Source: Sediminicola sp963974715 (GTDB lineage: Bacteria; Bacteroidota; Bacteroidia; Flavobacteriales; Flavobacteriaceae). Taken from it: DNA of 64,000 nt. The notes beneath the pieces were generated by a model. The model saw only the letters and a list, made by a program, of their open reading frames with translations. It searched no databases and was not told where the DNA came from. The translations under genes and the position numbers were made by a program. Below are positions 34,011-43,496 of the stretch, one piece after another. Numbering within the stretch: the first letter of the stretch is position 1; every line of letters begins with the position of its first letter. The stretch spans positions 124,001 through 188,000 of the forward strand of contig CAXBDK010000009.1 of assembly GCA_963974715.1 (NCBI GenBank), in the 5' to 3' direction.

Positions 34011-36392
34011 ATGAAAACATTCTTGTTCCTTTCTTTTTTTCTGATGTACATGTCAGTGAACGCCCAAACGGGCATTATAAAAGGCCAAATACTGGATGAG
34101 CAATCGGAAATGGGCCTTATGGGCGTCACGATCGAACTGCTGGGCCAAGAAATTGCCACAGGGGTAATTTCGGATGGGGAAGGCTATTATCTTTTGGAGA
34201 ACGTTCCCATAGGTCGGCAGACCGTGCGCATAAGTTATTTGGGCTTTGAAAGTACGACCTTGCCCAATATTATAGTTTCCTCGGGAAAAGATGCGGTAGT
34301 TAATGTACGGCTAAAGGAATCCTTCGGTGCTTTGGATGAAGTGATCGTTACTTCTGAGACCCGAAAGGACAGGCCTATAAATACACTTACTTCCGTTTCC
34401 GCTATCCAGTTCGGGATGGAGGAAGTGCAGCGATTCGCTGGGGGACGCAGCGATATTGGTAGGCTGGCCTCCAATTTTGCCGGGGTTTCCACACCGGACG
34501 ATAGCCGTAACGATATTGTGGTCAGGGGCAATTCCCCCACAGGCCTGTTGTATAGACTTGAAGGGGTCCCCATTCCCAATCCCAACCACTTTACTTCCGC
34601 CGGTACGTCCGGAGGTGCGGTATCCTCGGTGAACCCTAATTTATTGAAGAATTCGGATTTTTTGACTTCGGCATTCCCTTCCGAATACGGGAATGCGATC
34701 GGGGGCGTTTTCGACTTGGGATTTAGGAGCGGCAATAAGGACGATTACGAATACTCGGCACAAATAGGGGCGTTTACGGGTGTTGAAGCTTTGGCAGAAG
34801 GTCCCTTGGGAAAGAATAACGGCTCTTTTCTGGTAGGTGCGCGTTATTCTTTGATCGGTCTGATCGGTGGGGCCGGTATCACTTCGGCCACTCCAAATTA
34901 CTCCGATATTTCCTTTAATCTGGATTTTGGGGACAGCGATTGGGGGAAATTTTCCATGTTCGGCATCTTTGGCACTTCCGATATCGAGTTTCTGGGCGAA
35001 GAATTTGAGGAGGACGATATATTCGCATCCGAGGATGAGGACATGTACGTATCCTCGGACTTTGGGGTTTTTGGCGTGAAGCACCGTATCAATTTAGGTG
35101 CCTCTACCTATTTACAGAGCACCTTGGCCACCTCGTTTTCAAATGATGGCATACGTGCCGATCGATATATTGATCTAAACGGACCGGACGAAAGAATTAT
35201 TCTGTATACGGAAGCGGACAATTCGGAAAACAGGTATTCATTTTCTACCTATCTCAATTCCAAATTGAGCAGCAAGGCGACCCTCCGCTCCGGGCTACTG
35301 TTTGAAAATTTTAATGTTAGATCCGTTCTTAGGGATAGGGAGGAGCAGCCCGATAGCGATGGGGACGGTGACCCTGACCTGTTTACCTTCCGGGATATAG
35401 ATGAGGGCCTGAACATTGTGCAACCCTATGTACAGACCCAATACCGGCTGACCGAAAAACTTACCTTAAACGCAGGACTGCACGGGCAATATGGCAGTCT
35501 GAACGAACAGTTTGTGCTAGAGCCCCGCGCCGGGCTGAAATACCAAGCTTGGAAAGACCATTCCTTTAGCATAGGTTATGGAATACATCACCAGCTCATC
35601 TCATTGCCCATCCTATTTTTAAACGAAGAGGTGAACGGAGATTTGGTGCAGACCAATACGGACTTGGATTTTGTGAGGAGCGATCATTATGTATTGGGAT
35701 ATGATGTTCGTTTGGCTCCCAAATGGCGGGCAAAATTGGAGCTTTACTATCAGGATATTGCAAATGCGGCAGTGGAAGCGTTTCCCTCCAGTTATTCTTC
35801 CCTGACGGAAGGGGCCGACTTTTCCTTTGACAACGACCGTGTTTCCTTGGTCAACAATGGAACGGGGTTCAACCAAGGTGTTGAGCTTACTTTGGAGAAA
35901 TTCTTTAGCGATGGGTATTATGGGTTGCTGACAGCTTCCTTTTTTGAAAGTAAATTTACGGGAAGCGACGGTATTGAACGCAATTCCCCTTTTAACAACG
36001 GCTATGTTACCAATTTTTTGGCGGGCCGTGAGTTCAAGGTGGGCAGTGCACGGCAGAATGTGCTGTTTCTGGATACTAGATTATCCCTAGCGGGGGGAAG
36101 ATATTATACACCTGTCGACCTTGTTGCGTCCCAAGAAGCTGGATATGAAGTGTTACGGGAAGATTTGGCCTTTAGCGAGCAATATGATGATTATTTCAGA
36201 TGGGATGTCAAAGTTGGTTTTAAGCTGAACATTGCCCATAAAAAACAGTCGCACCAGTTCTATATCGATTTTCAGAACGTGACCAATAGGGACAATATTT
36301 TTGAGAGCCGGTATAACCGGTTGACCAATCAAGTCAACCAAGTGTACCAAAACGGATTTTTTCCGGACCTTGGATATCGTTTCCAATTTTAG
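34011..36392 (+). CDS. TonB-dependent receptor with carboxypeptidase-like N-terminal domain
   Basis: A 793-residue outer-membrane receptor. Signal peptide MKTFLFLSFFLMYMSVNAQ; a CarboxypepD_reg-like domain (about 20-105, IIKGQILDEQSEMGLMGVTI); plug (about 110-235, DEVIVTSE, then RNDIVVRGNSPTGLLYRLEG); and a beta-barrel ending in FFPDLGYRFQF, the final aromatic residue needed for outer-membrane assembly. It lacks an SusD partner. It is divergent from a LytTR/histidine-kinase pair and precedes a GH43 gene. The substrate is unknown; a metal or small peptide/glycan ligand is possible. Confidence 0.93.
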   Translation: MKTFLFLSFFLMYMSVNAQTGIIKGQILDEQSEMGLMGVTIELLGQEIATGVISDGEGYYLLENVPIGRQTVRISYLGFESTTLPNIIVSSGKDAVVNVRLKESFGALDEVIVTSETRKDRPINTLTSVSAIQFGMEEVQRFAGGRSDIGRLASNFAGVSTPDDSRNDIVVRGNSPTGLLYRLEGVPIPNPNHFTSAGTSGGAVSSVNPNLLKNSDFLTSAFPSEYGNAIGGVFDLGFRSGNKDDYEYSAQIGAFTGVEALAEGPLGKNNGSFLVGARYSLIGLIGGAGITSATPNYSDISFNLDFGDSDWGKFSMFGIFGTSDIEFLGEEFEEDDIFASEDEDMYVSSDFGVFGVKHRINLGASTYLQSTLATSFSNDGIRADRYIDLNGPDERIILYTEADNSENRYSFSTYLNSKLSSKATLRSGLLFENFNVRSVLRDREEQPDSDGDGDPDLFTFRDIDEGLNIVQPYVQTQYRLTEKLTLNAGLHGQYGSLNEQFVLEPRAGLKYQAWKDHSFSIGYGIHHQLISLPILFLNEEVNGDLVQTNTDLDFVRSDHYVLGYDVRLAPKWRAKLELYYQDIANAAVEAFPSSYSSLTEGADFSFDNDRVSLVNNGTGFNQGVELTLEKFFSDGYYGLLTASFFESKFTGSDGIERNSPFNNGYVTNFLAGREFKVGSARQNVLFLDTRLSLAGGRYYTPVDLVASQEAGYEVLREDLAFSEQYDDYFRWDVKVGFKLNIAHKKQSHQFYIDFQNVTNRDNIFESRYNRLTNQVNQVYQNGFFPDLGYRFQF

Positions 36393-36508
36393 TCCATCAT
36401 ATTTTTTGGCCATGGACAGTTTCGGGAAAATCGGTAACTTGGAAGGATCATGTTACGCCCTACTTTTGCCGATTTAAAAGTTGCTGAAGTGCTCCGCTTT
36501 TATTTTCT

Positions 36509-36555
36509 GCGGGTATCTGCGCAACCGATCTGCGAAAACCTGCGGGGAGAAAAAA
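36509..36555. repeat. Tandem-spaced 47-base repeat, copy 1
   Basis: Begins GCGGGTATCTGCGCAACCGA and ends in CTGCGGGGAGAAAAAA. Copy 2 at 36615-36660 differs by only two or three bases. Both lie in the 384-base gap between the TonB receptor and the GH43 gene, which otherwise holds only the GH43 promoter. Similar 'ATCTGCGAAAATCTGCGGG' units are frequent in Bacteroidota intergenic DNA. Confidence 0.75.
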
Positions 36556-36614
36556 TGATCGGACCAGTGTATGCCGATCAATATGTTGCTGATGTGAGGT
36601 GATTTTTGTTTTCA

Positions 36615-36660
36615 GCGGGTATCTGCGCAACCGATCTGCGAAAATCTGCGGGAGAAAAAA
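36615..36660. repeat. Tandem-spaced 47-base repeat, copy 2
   Basis: Near-identical to 36509-36555, with ATCTGCGGGAGA in place of CCTGCGGGGAGA near the end. The copies are 106 bases apart, and the sequence between them is unrelated, except for a shared GCTGA-GTG block before each copy. Confidence 0.75.
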
Positions 36661-36700
36661 ATTATTCCTTGCCGTTTCGCATGTTCCTGATGCCTATTTC

Positions 36701-36732
36701 TTTGGGAATGCACCGATAAAGGTTTAGTTTTG
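36701..36732 (+). promoter_or_regulatory. Promoter of the GH43 gene
   Basis: TTTG (36701-36704), 20 bases, then TAGTTTTG (36725-36732) fits the Bacteroidota -33/-7 consensus. It lies 44 bases before the GH43 start, so the gene is transcribed independently of the TonB receptor. Confidence 0.6.
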
Positions 36733-36776
36733 TGTAAGACCTATTGAACATTTCAACGTCTGGATAGTATAAATAG

Positions 36777-37847
36777 ATGAAATATAGCGTACAACTTACC
36801 TTATTGATCTGCCTCTGGGCCAGTTCCTGCAAACAAAAAGAAACGGCCCATACCGAAAAGGCCGAAACCAACCCTAAAATGACATTTACCAACCCGATCT
36901 TACCAGCGGGCGCCGATCCCTATAGTACCTTTTATAAGGGGTACTACTATTATACAAATACATATCGGAACAAACTTATGCTGTGGAAAACAAACAACCT
37001 GGCGAATATTGAGAATGTCGAACCCAGGACCATCTGGGAGCCTCCCCAAGGAACCATGTACTCCAAAAATATTTGGGCCCCGGAATTTCATTTGATCGAT
37101 GGCAAGTGGTACGCTTATTTTGCCGCTGACGACGGGGATAATCGCAATCACCGTATGTATGTCCTTGAAAATGATTCCGAAGATCCCTTTCAGGGAGAAT
37201 GGGAATTCAAGGGAAAGATTGCCGCGTACCCTGATCGATGGGCCATTGATGGGAACGTCTTTAAATACAAAGATGGACTTTATATGATATGGTCTGGCTG
37301 GGAGGGGGACACCAACGGGCAACAGAATATATACATCGCAAAAATGAAAGACCCGTGGACAATCGACAGCAATCGGATCCTGATTTCGCAACCCAACTAT
37401 GTTTGGGAAAAACAAGGGGACCTGGATGATGAAAATAATCCACCGCACGTAAATGTGAATGAAGGTCCGCAGTACCTAGAGCACGATGGAAGGATATTTA
37501 TCGTGTATTCGGCCAATGGCTGCTGGACGGATCAGTACTCTTTGGGATTGTTGGTTCTGAACGGGGAGGATCTTTTGGATCCGGCAGCATGGGATAAACA
37601 TCCAAAACCCATTTTTACCAAATCCGTAGCAAATTCCGTTTATGCCCCCGGCCATAATTCTTTCTTTAAGTCGCCCGACGGCACGGAGGATTGGATCCTG
37701 TACCATGCCAACTCAAATCCTGGCGATGGATGTGGGGGCAAGCGGTCTCCCAGAATGCAAAAAATAACATGGAAACAAGATGGCACACCAAACATGGGCA
37801 TTCCCGTATCGGAAGACGAAGTGTTGGAAATACCATCGCAACGGTAA
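36777..37847 (+). CDS. Glycoside hydrolase family 43 lipoprotein
   Basis: A 356-residue five-bladed propeller glycosidase. Lipobox SSC (C18) after MKYSVQLTLLICLWAS. The catalytic set is complete: base D47 (LPAGADPYS), pKa modulator D158 (WAIDGNVF), acid E229 (NVNEGPQYL). By family it acts on arabinan- or xylan-type chains, probably as an alpha-L-arabinofuranosidase. It is preceded by its own promoter and is not in a polysaccharide-utilisation locus with SusCD. The preceding TonB receptor may be functionally related. Confidence 0.92.
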   Translation: MKYSVQLTLLICLWASSCKQKETAHTEKAETNPKMTFTNPILPAGADPYSTFYKGYYYYTNTYRNKLMLWKTNNLANIENVEPRTIWEPPQGTMYSKNIWAPEFHLIDGKWYAYFAADDGDNRNHRMYVLENDSEDPFQGEWEFKGKIAAYPDRWAIDGNVFKYKDGLYMIWSGWEGDTNGQQNIYIAKMKDPWTIDSNRILISQPNYVWEKQGDLDDENNPPHVNVNEGPQYLEHDGRIFIVYSANGCWTDQYSLGLLVLNGEDLLDPAAWDKHPKPIFTKSVANSVYAPGHNSFFKSPDGTEDWILYHANSNPGDGCGGKRSPRMQKITWKQDGTPNMGIPVSEDEVLEIPSQR

Positions 37848-38126
37848 TGCTCAGATCATAGTAAACGGATGAAGATATGTTTTCTGCGGAAGAAAGTTGT
37901 TTTAGGAAGTCTATAAGTCCCAAATCCTTCTTTACTGTATAAAATATACCCGAACTTTCACATAAACGATACAAAATTTCACAGTTACACATTTTAGGGT
38001 CGACCCATGATAATTATGTAGGTGTTTGATTTTGAAATAATTATGAATATTTTGTAGTCGGCCAAGATAATCTGGCATATTTATTTCAATATACAAAACA
38101 AGTTTAACCATATAAAATTTCACATC

Positions 38127-38438
38127 ATGAAAAAGATATTATTCGTAGCCGCATTGGCATTGGGAAGTATGACAGCATTTGCACAGGAAACAGGGGCGCC
38201 ACAGGACGACGCCACACAGGCCACCGCCCAAGAGGCCACCCAGGACAATTTTACCGAGATAGAATCCAGTGAACTGCCAGAGGCCATTACCGCCGCGGTA
38301 TCACAGAACTATCCAACCGCCACTATCAACAAGGCGAGCGTAAACGAGGCCGAGCAGTACAAATTGGAAGTTGCGTTGGAAGACGGTACCCAAGGTGTAT
38401 TGTATGCCGATAAAGACGGGAACTGGATCGATATGTAA
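38127..38438 (+). CDS. PepSY-like small exported protein, copy A
   Basis: A 103-residue protein. Signal peptide MKKILFVAALALGSMTAFAQ; a short linker rich in T, Q and E; then a single PepSY-like domain (about residues 48-103, LPEAITAAVSQNYPTATINK, EDGTQGVLYADKDGNWIDM). Members are often annotated as beta-lactamase-inhibitor-like or putative PepSY; the function is unknown. The gene has its own terminator. It is identical to copy B (43862-44173) at the DNA level. Confidence 0.9.
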   Translation: MKKILFVAALALGSMTAFAQETGAPQDDATQATAQEATQDNFTEIESSELPEAITAAVSQNYPTATINKASVNEAEQYKLEVALEDGTQGVLYADKDGNWIDM

Positions 38439-38456
38439 TCCATACCCTCAAATCCT

Positions 38457-38486
38457 AAAAAAAGGCCGCACTAGCGGTCTTTTTTT
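38457..38486 (+). terminator. Terminator of PepSY copy A
   Basis: AAAGGCCGC-ACTA-GCGGTCTTT forms a stem with a G-U pair, followed by a T-run. The same terminator follows copy B at 44192-44223. Confidence 0.88.
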
Positions 38487-38732
38487 GTGGAAAGATATTG
38501 AATATGGCGCTTATCCTGTGCTTATTGATAAGGATTTCGAAGGTACGGAAATCACAAGTGTAGTTGGCTTCTTTTAAAAATTGGAAATATCTCTTGCCTC
38601 CTGATTGCCGTAAAGTGATCGAGTAACAAAATCAGCAAAAAACCGTATTTTGTGGTGAATTATAATGGCGGAGAAACTTTTGTCCATAGGTAACATGTCC
38701 ACTATGTCAACCTGCTGAGTTATGTAGCCGCT

Positions 38733-40157
38733 ATGAAAGTTCCAATGGCAAATAAAAATTTTTACACGATCGGTATTTTGCTATTGCTGTTTACGGCTGC
38801 CATGGGAATGTTCTTGGGAATAGGTCATTTTCAAATAGGGGACAAGGTTTTTTACCTTCCAACTTTTTTGGTATGGTTCGCTATAATGGCCCTTATTGGC
38901 CTTTTGGCTTTATCGGTACTCCTTAAATATTATCACCATAAAAAATATTCCCGGGCCTACATATTGGGAATGGTATATCTAATTTCTTTGGTCTGTCATT
39001 TTATAGTTTTCTATGCTATTATATCGGCAAGGTCATTGGAAGTATGGTTTAGATATACCTATGAACTGGTCTTAATTTCCCAAATCCTATATGGCCTCGG
39101 CCTAATTTGTTCAAAGACGGGTACAAGGCAATGGCTAAAGGCGGCCGGTGTTTTTATGGTGGTTCTTGGATCGGTCCAATTGTTGACCTTCTTCTGGATA
39201 CTAAATACTGAAAATGTAAAAATCCCAATGGTTTTGCAAACAGTTCGATCATGGAATTTTTTTGTCAATGGCCTACTTCCCGTTCCGTTCATTCTAAATT
39301 TCGCAAGCGAGAGGCGGGCAGTGGATAATGAACATGGAAATGCAACCCGATCCTTTTTCTTTAAAAGCTTAGTGGTTTTTGCTGGAATAGCCGTTATCAT
39401 TGCGTCTTTGGCCCTTATTCGGGATGCTATAAGGTTTTCGGACCACCTTGATGACCGAATTGAAAACGCAAACGAGTTGGCACAACCTTTTGAGGGGAGG
39501 AGCTATGTAAACAGTCAAGGGACAACCATGCCATATCGATTGCTGAAACCCATAGATTACGATCCCGAAAAAGAATATCCCTTGGTGATATGCCTCCATC
39601 ACGACGGCGGGCACGGAACGGACAATGCCCTGCAGATCGAATCATCCCCCGGTGCCCAAATGCTATCTGCAAATGAGAATAGAAGAAAGTATCCCGCCTT
39701 TATTCTTGTTCCCCAATGTCCGCCAGGATTCACATGGGGAGGGATTCCGGACCGACCAAAAGTGGACACCCTTGTCTTTGGGATCATCGATGCATTGGAA
39801 AAGGAATTTAATATCGACCAAAAAAGACGTTATGTTATGGGAGTATCTATGGGCGGTTATGGATCCTGGCACTTTATCTGTAGCCGCCCACAGCTATTTG
39901 CCGCGGCAATTCCCATATGTGGTGGTGGCGATCCTGAACGGGCACAAAAGATAGTGGATATTCCCATATGGGCTTTCCATGGGGAAAATGATATAAGCGT
40001 GCCGGTAGGATTGTCCAGGGATATGATCGATGCGATCGGAAGGGAAGGGGGAAATCCCAAATACAATGAGTTTTTGGGATTGGGTCATGACATTTGGGGC
40101 CAAGTGAGTAATACACCCGAGTTGTTGGATTGGCTTTTTTCCCAGAGAAGGGATTAA
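38733..40157 (+). CDS. Membrane-anchored alpha/beta hydrolase
   Basis: A 474-residue protein. The first 230 residues contain about seven membrane segments (for example FYTIGILLLLFTAAMGMFLG and FLVWFAIMALIGLLALSVLL), then a soluble carboxylesterase/phospholipase-like hydrolase. Catalytic triad candidates: S372 (GVSMGG), D420 (HGENDIS), H452 (GLGHDIW), and the HHDG oxyanion loop. The membrane part resembles no enzyme I recognise, so this is an unusual fusion. ATG 38733 or the internal ATG 38745 (MANKNF) could be the start. It lies between the two PepSY repeats. Confidence 0.82.
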   Translation: MKVPMANKNFYTIGILLLLFTAAMGMFLGIGHFQIGDKVFYLPTFLVWFAIMALIGLLALSVLLKYYHHKKYSRAYILGMVYLISLVCHFIVFYAIISARSLEVWFRYTYELVLISQILYGLGLICSKTGTRQWLKAAGVFMVVLGSVQLLTFFWILNTENVKIPMVLQTVRSWNFFVNGLLPVPFILNFASERRAVDNEHGNATRSFFFKSLVVFAGIAVIIASLALIRDAIRFSDHLDDRIENANELAQPFEGRSYVNSQGTTMPYRLLKPIDYDPEKEYPLVICLHHDGGHGTDNALQIESSPGAQMLSANENRRKYPAFILVPQCPPGFTWGGIPDRPKVDTLVFGIIDALEKEFNIDQKRRYVMGVSMGGYGSWHFICSRPQLFAAAIPICGGGDPERAQKIVDIPIWAFHGENDISVPVGLSRDMIDAIGREGGNPKYNEFLGLGHDIWGQVSNTPELLDWLFSQRRD

Positions 40158-40499
40158 TTTAAAAACCGATGTCATTTTTAGGCCGGATAAATCATTTAAA
40201 TTCAAAACCCAATTGGAATGAATTGAAAGAAAGAAATTGATGTTCTCAGTGTTCGAAAATAAAATCTGTATTATGATTCGAGATAATTTATGCACACCGC
40301 ATATGGGGATATTGGAATTAAGTTTATTTTCTGTGATTATTTCGTATTTTTAAGAAATCTGGCCCAAAAATCTTTAAGTGAATCGGGCCGCTTTGTGGAA
40401 ACTAAAACAACGGCCCTAAAGAAATATCCACCAATTGAGATTAATTGTACTCAAAAATCATAATTTTCTGGAAAAGGCCTTTTTTATGCACTAAATCCC
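40158..40499. other. AT-rich spacer before the MG2-like gene
   Basis: About 340 bases with no credible gene, structured RNA or strong hairpin. A promoter must lie here or close to 40440-40495 but I could not define it. Confidence 0.4.
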
Positions 40500-42839
40500 A
40501 TGAAAATATCTGTTTTCTTTTTGATTTTTTTGGAATTCGTACTTATTGATTCGTGCTTGGCCTTTTGTGCTGATCCGGCAAACCTTTCCTTCGACTGTAA
40601 CAATGTTCATTTACACCTCAACAAAACCGTATTTATTGCTGGGGAGTCCGTGGCTTTTAGGGCTTATGTATATGAGCCTTCAAAGAAAATTGTTGTCATG
40701 GACAACAGAAATGTTGTCGTCGTTTTGTTAAACAATGAAGGTGAAACAATAGCCGAAAAAGTAGTTTCCTATAATGTAATGGACGGCTACAATTCTATTG
40801 GGTTGAATGCATCGATCGTTTCCGGCAACTACTTTTTAAGGGCATATTTAGAGAGTAAGAACGGAGCAAGCTGTGGATTGCCGTTCGTTCAAGAGATAAA
40901 GGTATATGGAAAAGTAAGCTCCGGTTCAAAAATCCCGTATAAGAACAGTTACGAGCTTAAAGTTCTGCCCGAAGCCATTACCTTAGTGGACTCCATTTTA
41001 AATAAAATTGCCTTTAAAATCACTTCTTTCGATTCATATCCTATAAAAAATCATGAAATAGAGCTTGTAGAAGTAGATGGTGTGATTATTTCTAAAACAA
41101 GAACGAATAGCACAGGTATGGGAACGTTCAGTTTTATTCCTAAAGGTGATACCAAATACTATTTGAAGGCTGAACTAAAAGATACGGTGCTTATAAAATA
41201 TTTACCTACGACATTGGAAAGCGGTTATTTATTGGATATAAACCATAACCTTTTCCAAGGTTATTTCACGGTTTCTATAAAGTCCAAACGAAATATAACA
41301 GGAGATTTTCAGGACCCATTAAAGCTGGTCATTGGTAGTAATGGCTCGGAGTACCAAGAAAATTTCAAATTGGGACCTAACTTGTCCCATAAAGAACTGT
41401 TATTATATTATAAAGACTTTCCTTATGGGATACTCCATGCTTCGATCGGCAACGGCAAAATAAATATATTGACTCGGTCATTTTTTAATCATTTTAATAG
41501 GCCAAAAAATAATATTACTGTGCAACAGACCCAAATTGATAAGGATTCGGTATCATATAATATTTCTAATATTATAAATGATAGCTCGGTCAACCGTTAC
41601 AGTATTTCTGTGTTTCCAATGCACACCATATCACAGGAAAACAGAAAGAGCCTGGCCTACTCCCTTTATCTGAACGATCGACTTGACAATCAATTATTGC
41701 CCCCTGAATTCTATGGATTTAACTTTAACAATAACAAATCAAAGCATGAACTTGATCTCTTGCTTCAGAATTATGGCGAAAAGGCCGATCACAAAGAAAA
41801 GGACATCGAATATAATTATGGTTATGATTTAGTGGGTTTTATAAATGATGGAAAATTGATAGGTCGTGACCGCTCGGTCTTGCTACAATCTATGGCCGAT
41901 GGCATTTTTTCGTCCGTTAAACTTTTGGACAACAATTTTTACTTTTCAGGAGTGAAAATTTATAAGAAAAAGAAAGTTCATTTGAGCTTGGTCACTGAAA
42001 ATGGCCAAATAATGGAATCTAGTGCATTTTTTCATTTTAGCATTCAAAAGTCAGGAAAATACAATAACAATAATTTGGAGGTCCCAACGTACAGCATTTT
42101 TAAAAATAGTGAACTTTCTGAGGATACTGGTTATAAGCCTTTAATTTCCGATGATTGGAAAGAACTAATAGAACTGGACGAAGTTGTTGTAGTGTCCGAT
42201 GATCTGAAATATAAGAAATTCGTTCCCGGTTTATACTACGGAAGGCAGATAGATTCCACACAGTACAGTTATATCAGTCTGGGAAATTTCCTAAGCACTT
42301 ACGGCTATCAACGGACTTACTTGCCGCCTACTGCGCAATCTCTTCCAGGAAGGGATGGGTGGGTATTTATTAAACGAAAAGCCAATGGCTCCATTTTGTT
42401 TCCGACCATTATCCTTGATGGAATTTCATATTGGGACATAGACAGTATTTTAGATATGCCCATATCTACAATAGATGAGGTTTACTTCAACAGAAATGGG
42501 CGCCATGACCCAGGGACTTTTATTATTTTTTCCCAAAAGGGATCAAGGGACCAATCCATTGATAATGGATATTATGGGCTTGATGACGGCTTTGACTTTG
42601 TGGAAAAATACAGTGTACCTTCTTATTCCCCATATGGGGATGAATTATTCAACGACCTTGGTATTTTGTATTGGGAACCTAACCTAGTTGAAAATGAATA
42701 TGGGAATGCTACATTTAAATTTGCGCATAACGGACATAAAGAAGTTCGAATTGTTATTGAAGGGGTAGGTTCCAATGGGAGAATGATCTACTGGGACAGT
42801 TTTTTGGGAAATAGCGAAGGAGGGCATAAATGGCCCTGA
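40500..42839 (+). CDS. Large surface protein with MG2-like and TonB-plug-like domains
   Basis: A 779-residue exported protein. Signal peptide MKISVFFLIFLEFVLIDSCL; an MG2-like (alpha-2-macroglobulin) domain (about 30-135, HLHLNKTVFIAGESVAFRAY, SGNYFLRAYLESKNG), several Ig-like repeats, then LDEVVVVSDDLKYKK near residue 560 and a short plug-like section (about 590-690), and a C-terminal strand region (ILYWEPNLVENEYGNATFKF). This arrangement is typical of Bacteroidota MG2 proteins that carry plug-like segments without a barrel. Function is unknown. Codon and base composition is markedly AT-rich relative to neighbours, suggesting transfer. Confidence 0.75.
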   Translation: MKISVFFLIFLEFVLIDSCLAFCADPANLSFDCNNVHLHLNKTVFIAGESVAFRAYVYEPSKKIVVMDNRNVVVVLLNNEGETIAEKVVSYNVMDGYNSIGLNASIVSGNYFLRAYLESKNGASCGLPFVQEIKVYGKVSSGSKIPYKNSYELKVLPEAITLVDSILNKIAFKITSFDSYPIKNHEIELVEVDGVIISKTRTNSTGMGTFSFIPKGDTKYYLKAELKDTVLIKYLPTTLESGYLLDINHNLFQGYFTVSIKSKRNITGDFQDPLKLVIGSNGSEYQENFKLGPNLSHKELLLYYKDFPYGILHASIGNGKINILTRSFFNHFNRPKNNITVQQTQIDKDSVSYNISNIINDSSVNRYSISVFPMHTISQENRKSLAYSLYLNDRLDNQLLPPEFYGFNFNNNKSKHELDLLLQNYGEKADHKEKDIEYNYGYDLVGFINDGKLIGRDRSVLLQSMADGIFSSVKLLDNNFYFSGVKIYKKKKVHLSLVTENGQIMESSAFFHFSIQKSGKYNNNNLEVPTYSIFKNSELSEDTGYKPLISDDWKELIELDEVVVVSDDLKYKKFVPGLYYGRQIDSTQYSYISLGNFLSTYGYQRTYLPPTAQSLPGRDGWVFIKRKANGSILFPTIILDGISYWDIDSILDMPISTIDEVYFNRNGRHDPGTFIIFSQKGSRDQSIDNGYYGLDDGFDFVEKYSVPSYSPYGDELFNDLGILYWEPNLVENEYGNATFKFAHNGHKEVRIVIEGVGSNGRMIYWDSFLGNSEGGHKWP

Positions 42840-42975
42840 AATATATGTTAATTAAGAACTATTGATTTCAAACGAAGACAGAATCATTTTTTTGGTCTAC
42901 AATTGTGGCTTTAGATATATTTAAAGGGTAACCCATAACATTGTTCGACCGCACAAAACTTTAAAATCAATCCAA

Positions 42976-43496
42976 ATGGGAATGAAATGGAAGAAATATA
43001 TGGATGATCTCATTGTCTATATCTGAATCGGACTGGTAGGCCTCTTTATTTATATGTGGAGTTCCCCAATGGAATTTGCCAATAAGTCGGTTTACGGATC
43101 GGCGTTATCGCTGTTGGGCCTGATCCCCATTTATTATGCCTTTTTTGAAAAGAAAAAAAGAATGACTCGGAAAAGATATTCTCTGTAGTTTTTTCACTGG
43201 CAATTGGTGTACTTTTTAGTTTTTTCAATAGTACCTCCTGGGGCGGAACCTTTAAGACACAGTTCATCACACATAGGTCCAAACAAGACCACGAGTATAG
43301 GATCGAATACCAAATGATGGATATGGGCTCTTTAGGGTATCGGGAGAGGACCGTGGCCGTAAAGGATATATTTTTCCTGTTCAAATGGGTTGCCCCAATT
43401 GACAACGGGATGATCGATCTGGGTAAATGGCAGGAAGTGAACGAATATGTGAACGAGTTGGAATTGACCAAACGGGAAAATAACGGATTTCATTAA
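42976..43496 (+). pseudogene. Broken small membrane-protein gene
   Basis: ATG at 42976 reads MGMKWKKYMDDLIVYI, then an in-frame TGA (43024-43026). Reading continues IGLVGLFIYMWSSPMEFANK... to about 43150. At the A-run near 43151-43159 the frame must shift by one to continue NDSEKIFSVVFSLAIGVLFS, ending in TNSTSWGG-like and ...LTKRENNGFH at 43496. Two membrane segments and a soluble tail can be reassembled. It has at least one stop and one frameshift, so it is not translated as a whole. The family is unrecognised. Confidence 0.75.

Larger units (their letters stand above)
38073..38486 (+). repeat. Direct repeat A (PepSY-like gene unit)
   Basis: About 414 bases that recur at 43808-44223. The two copies are identical from the coding start through the terminator; the only differences are a four-base stretch (AAAA against CTAT) before the start and the T-run length. 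Upstream of 38073 the two regions are still alignable (for example TACCCGAA, 123-126 bases earlier) but diverged. Confidence 0.93.
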
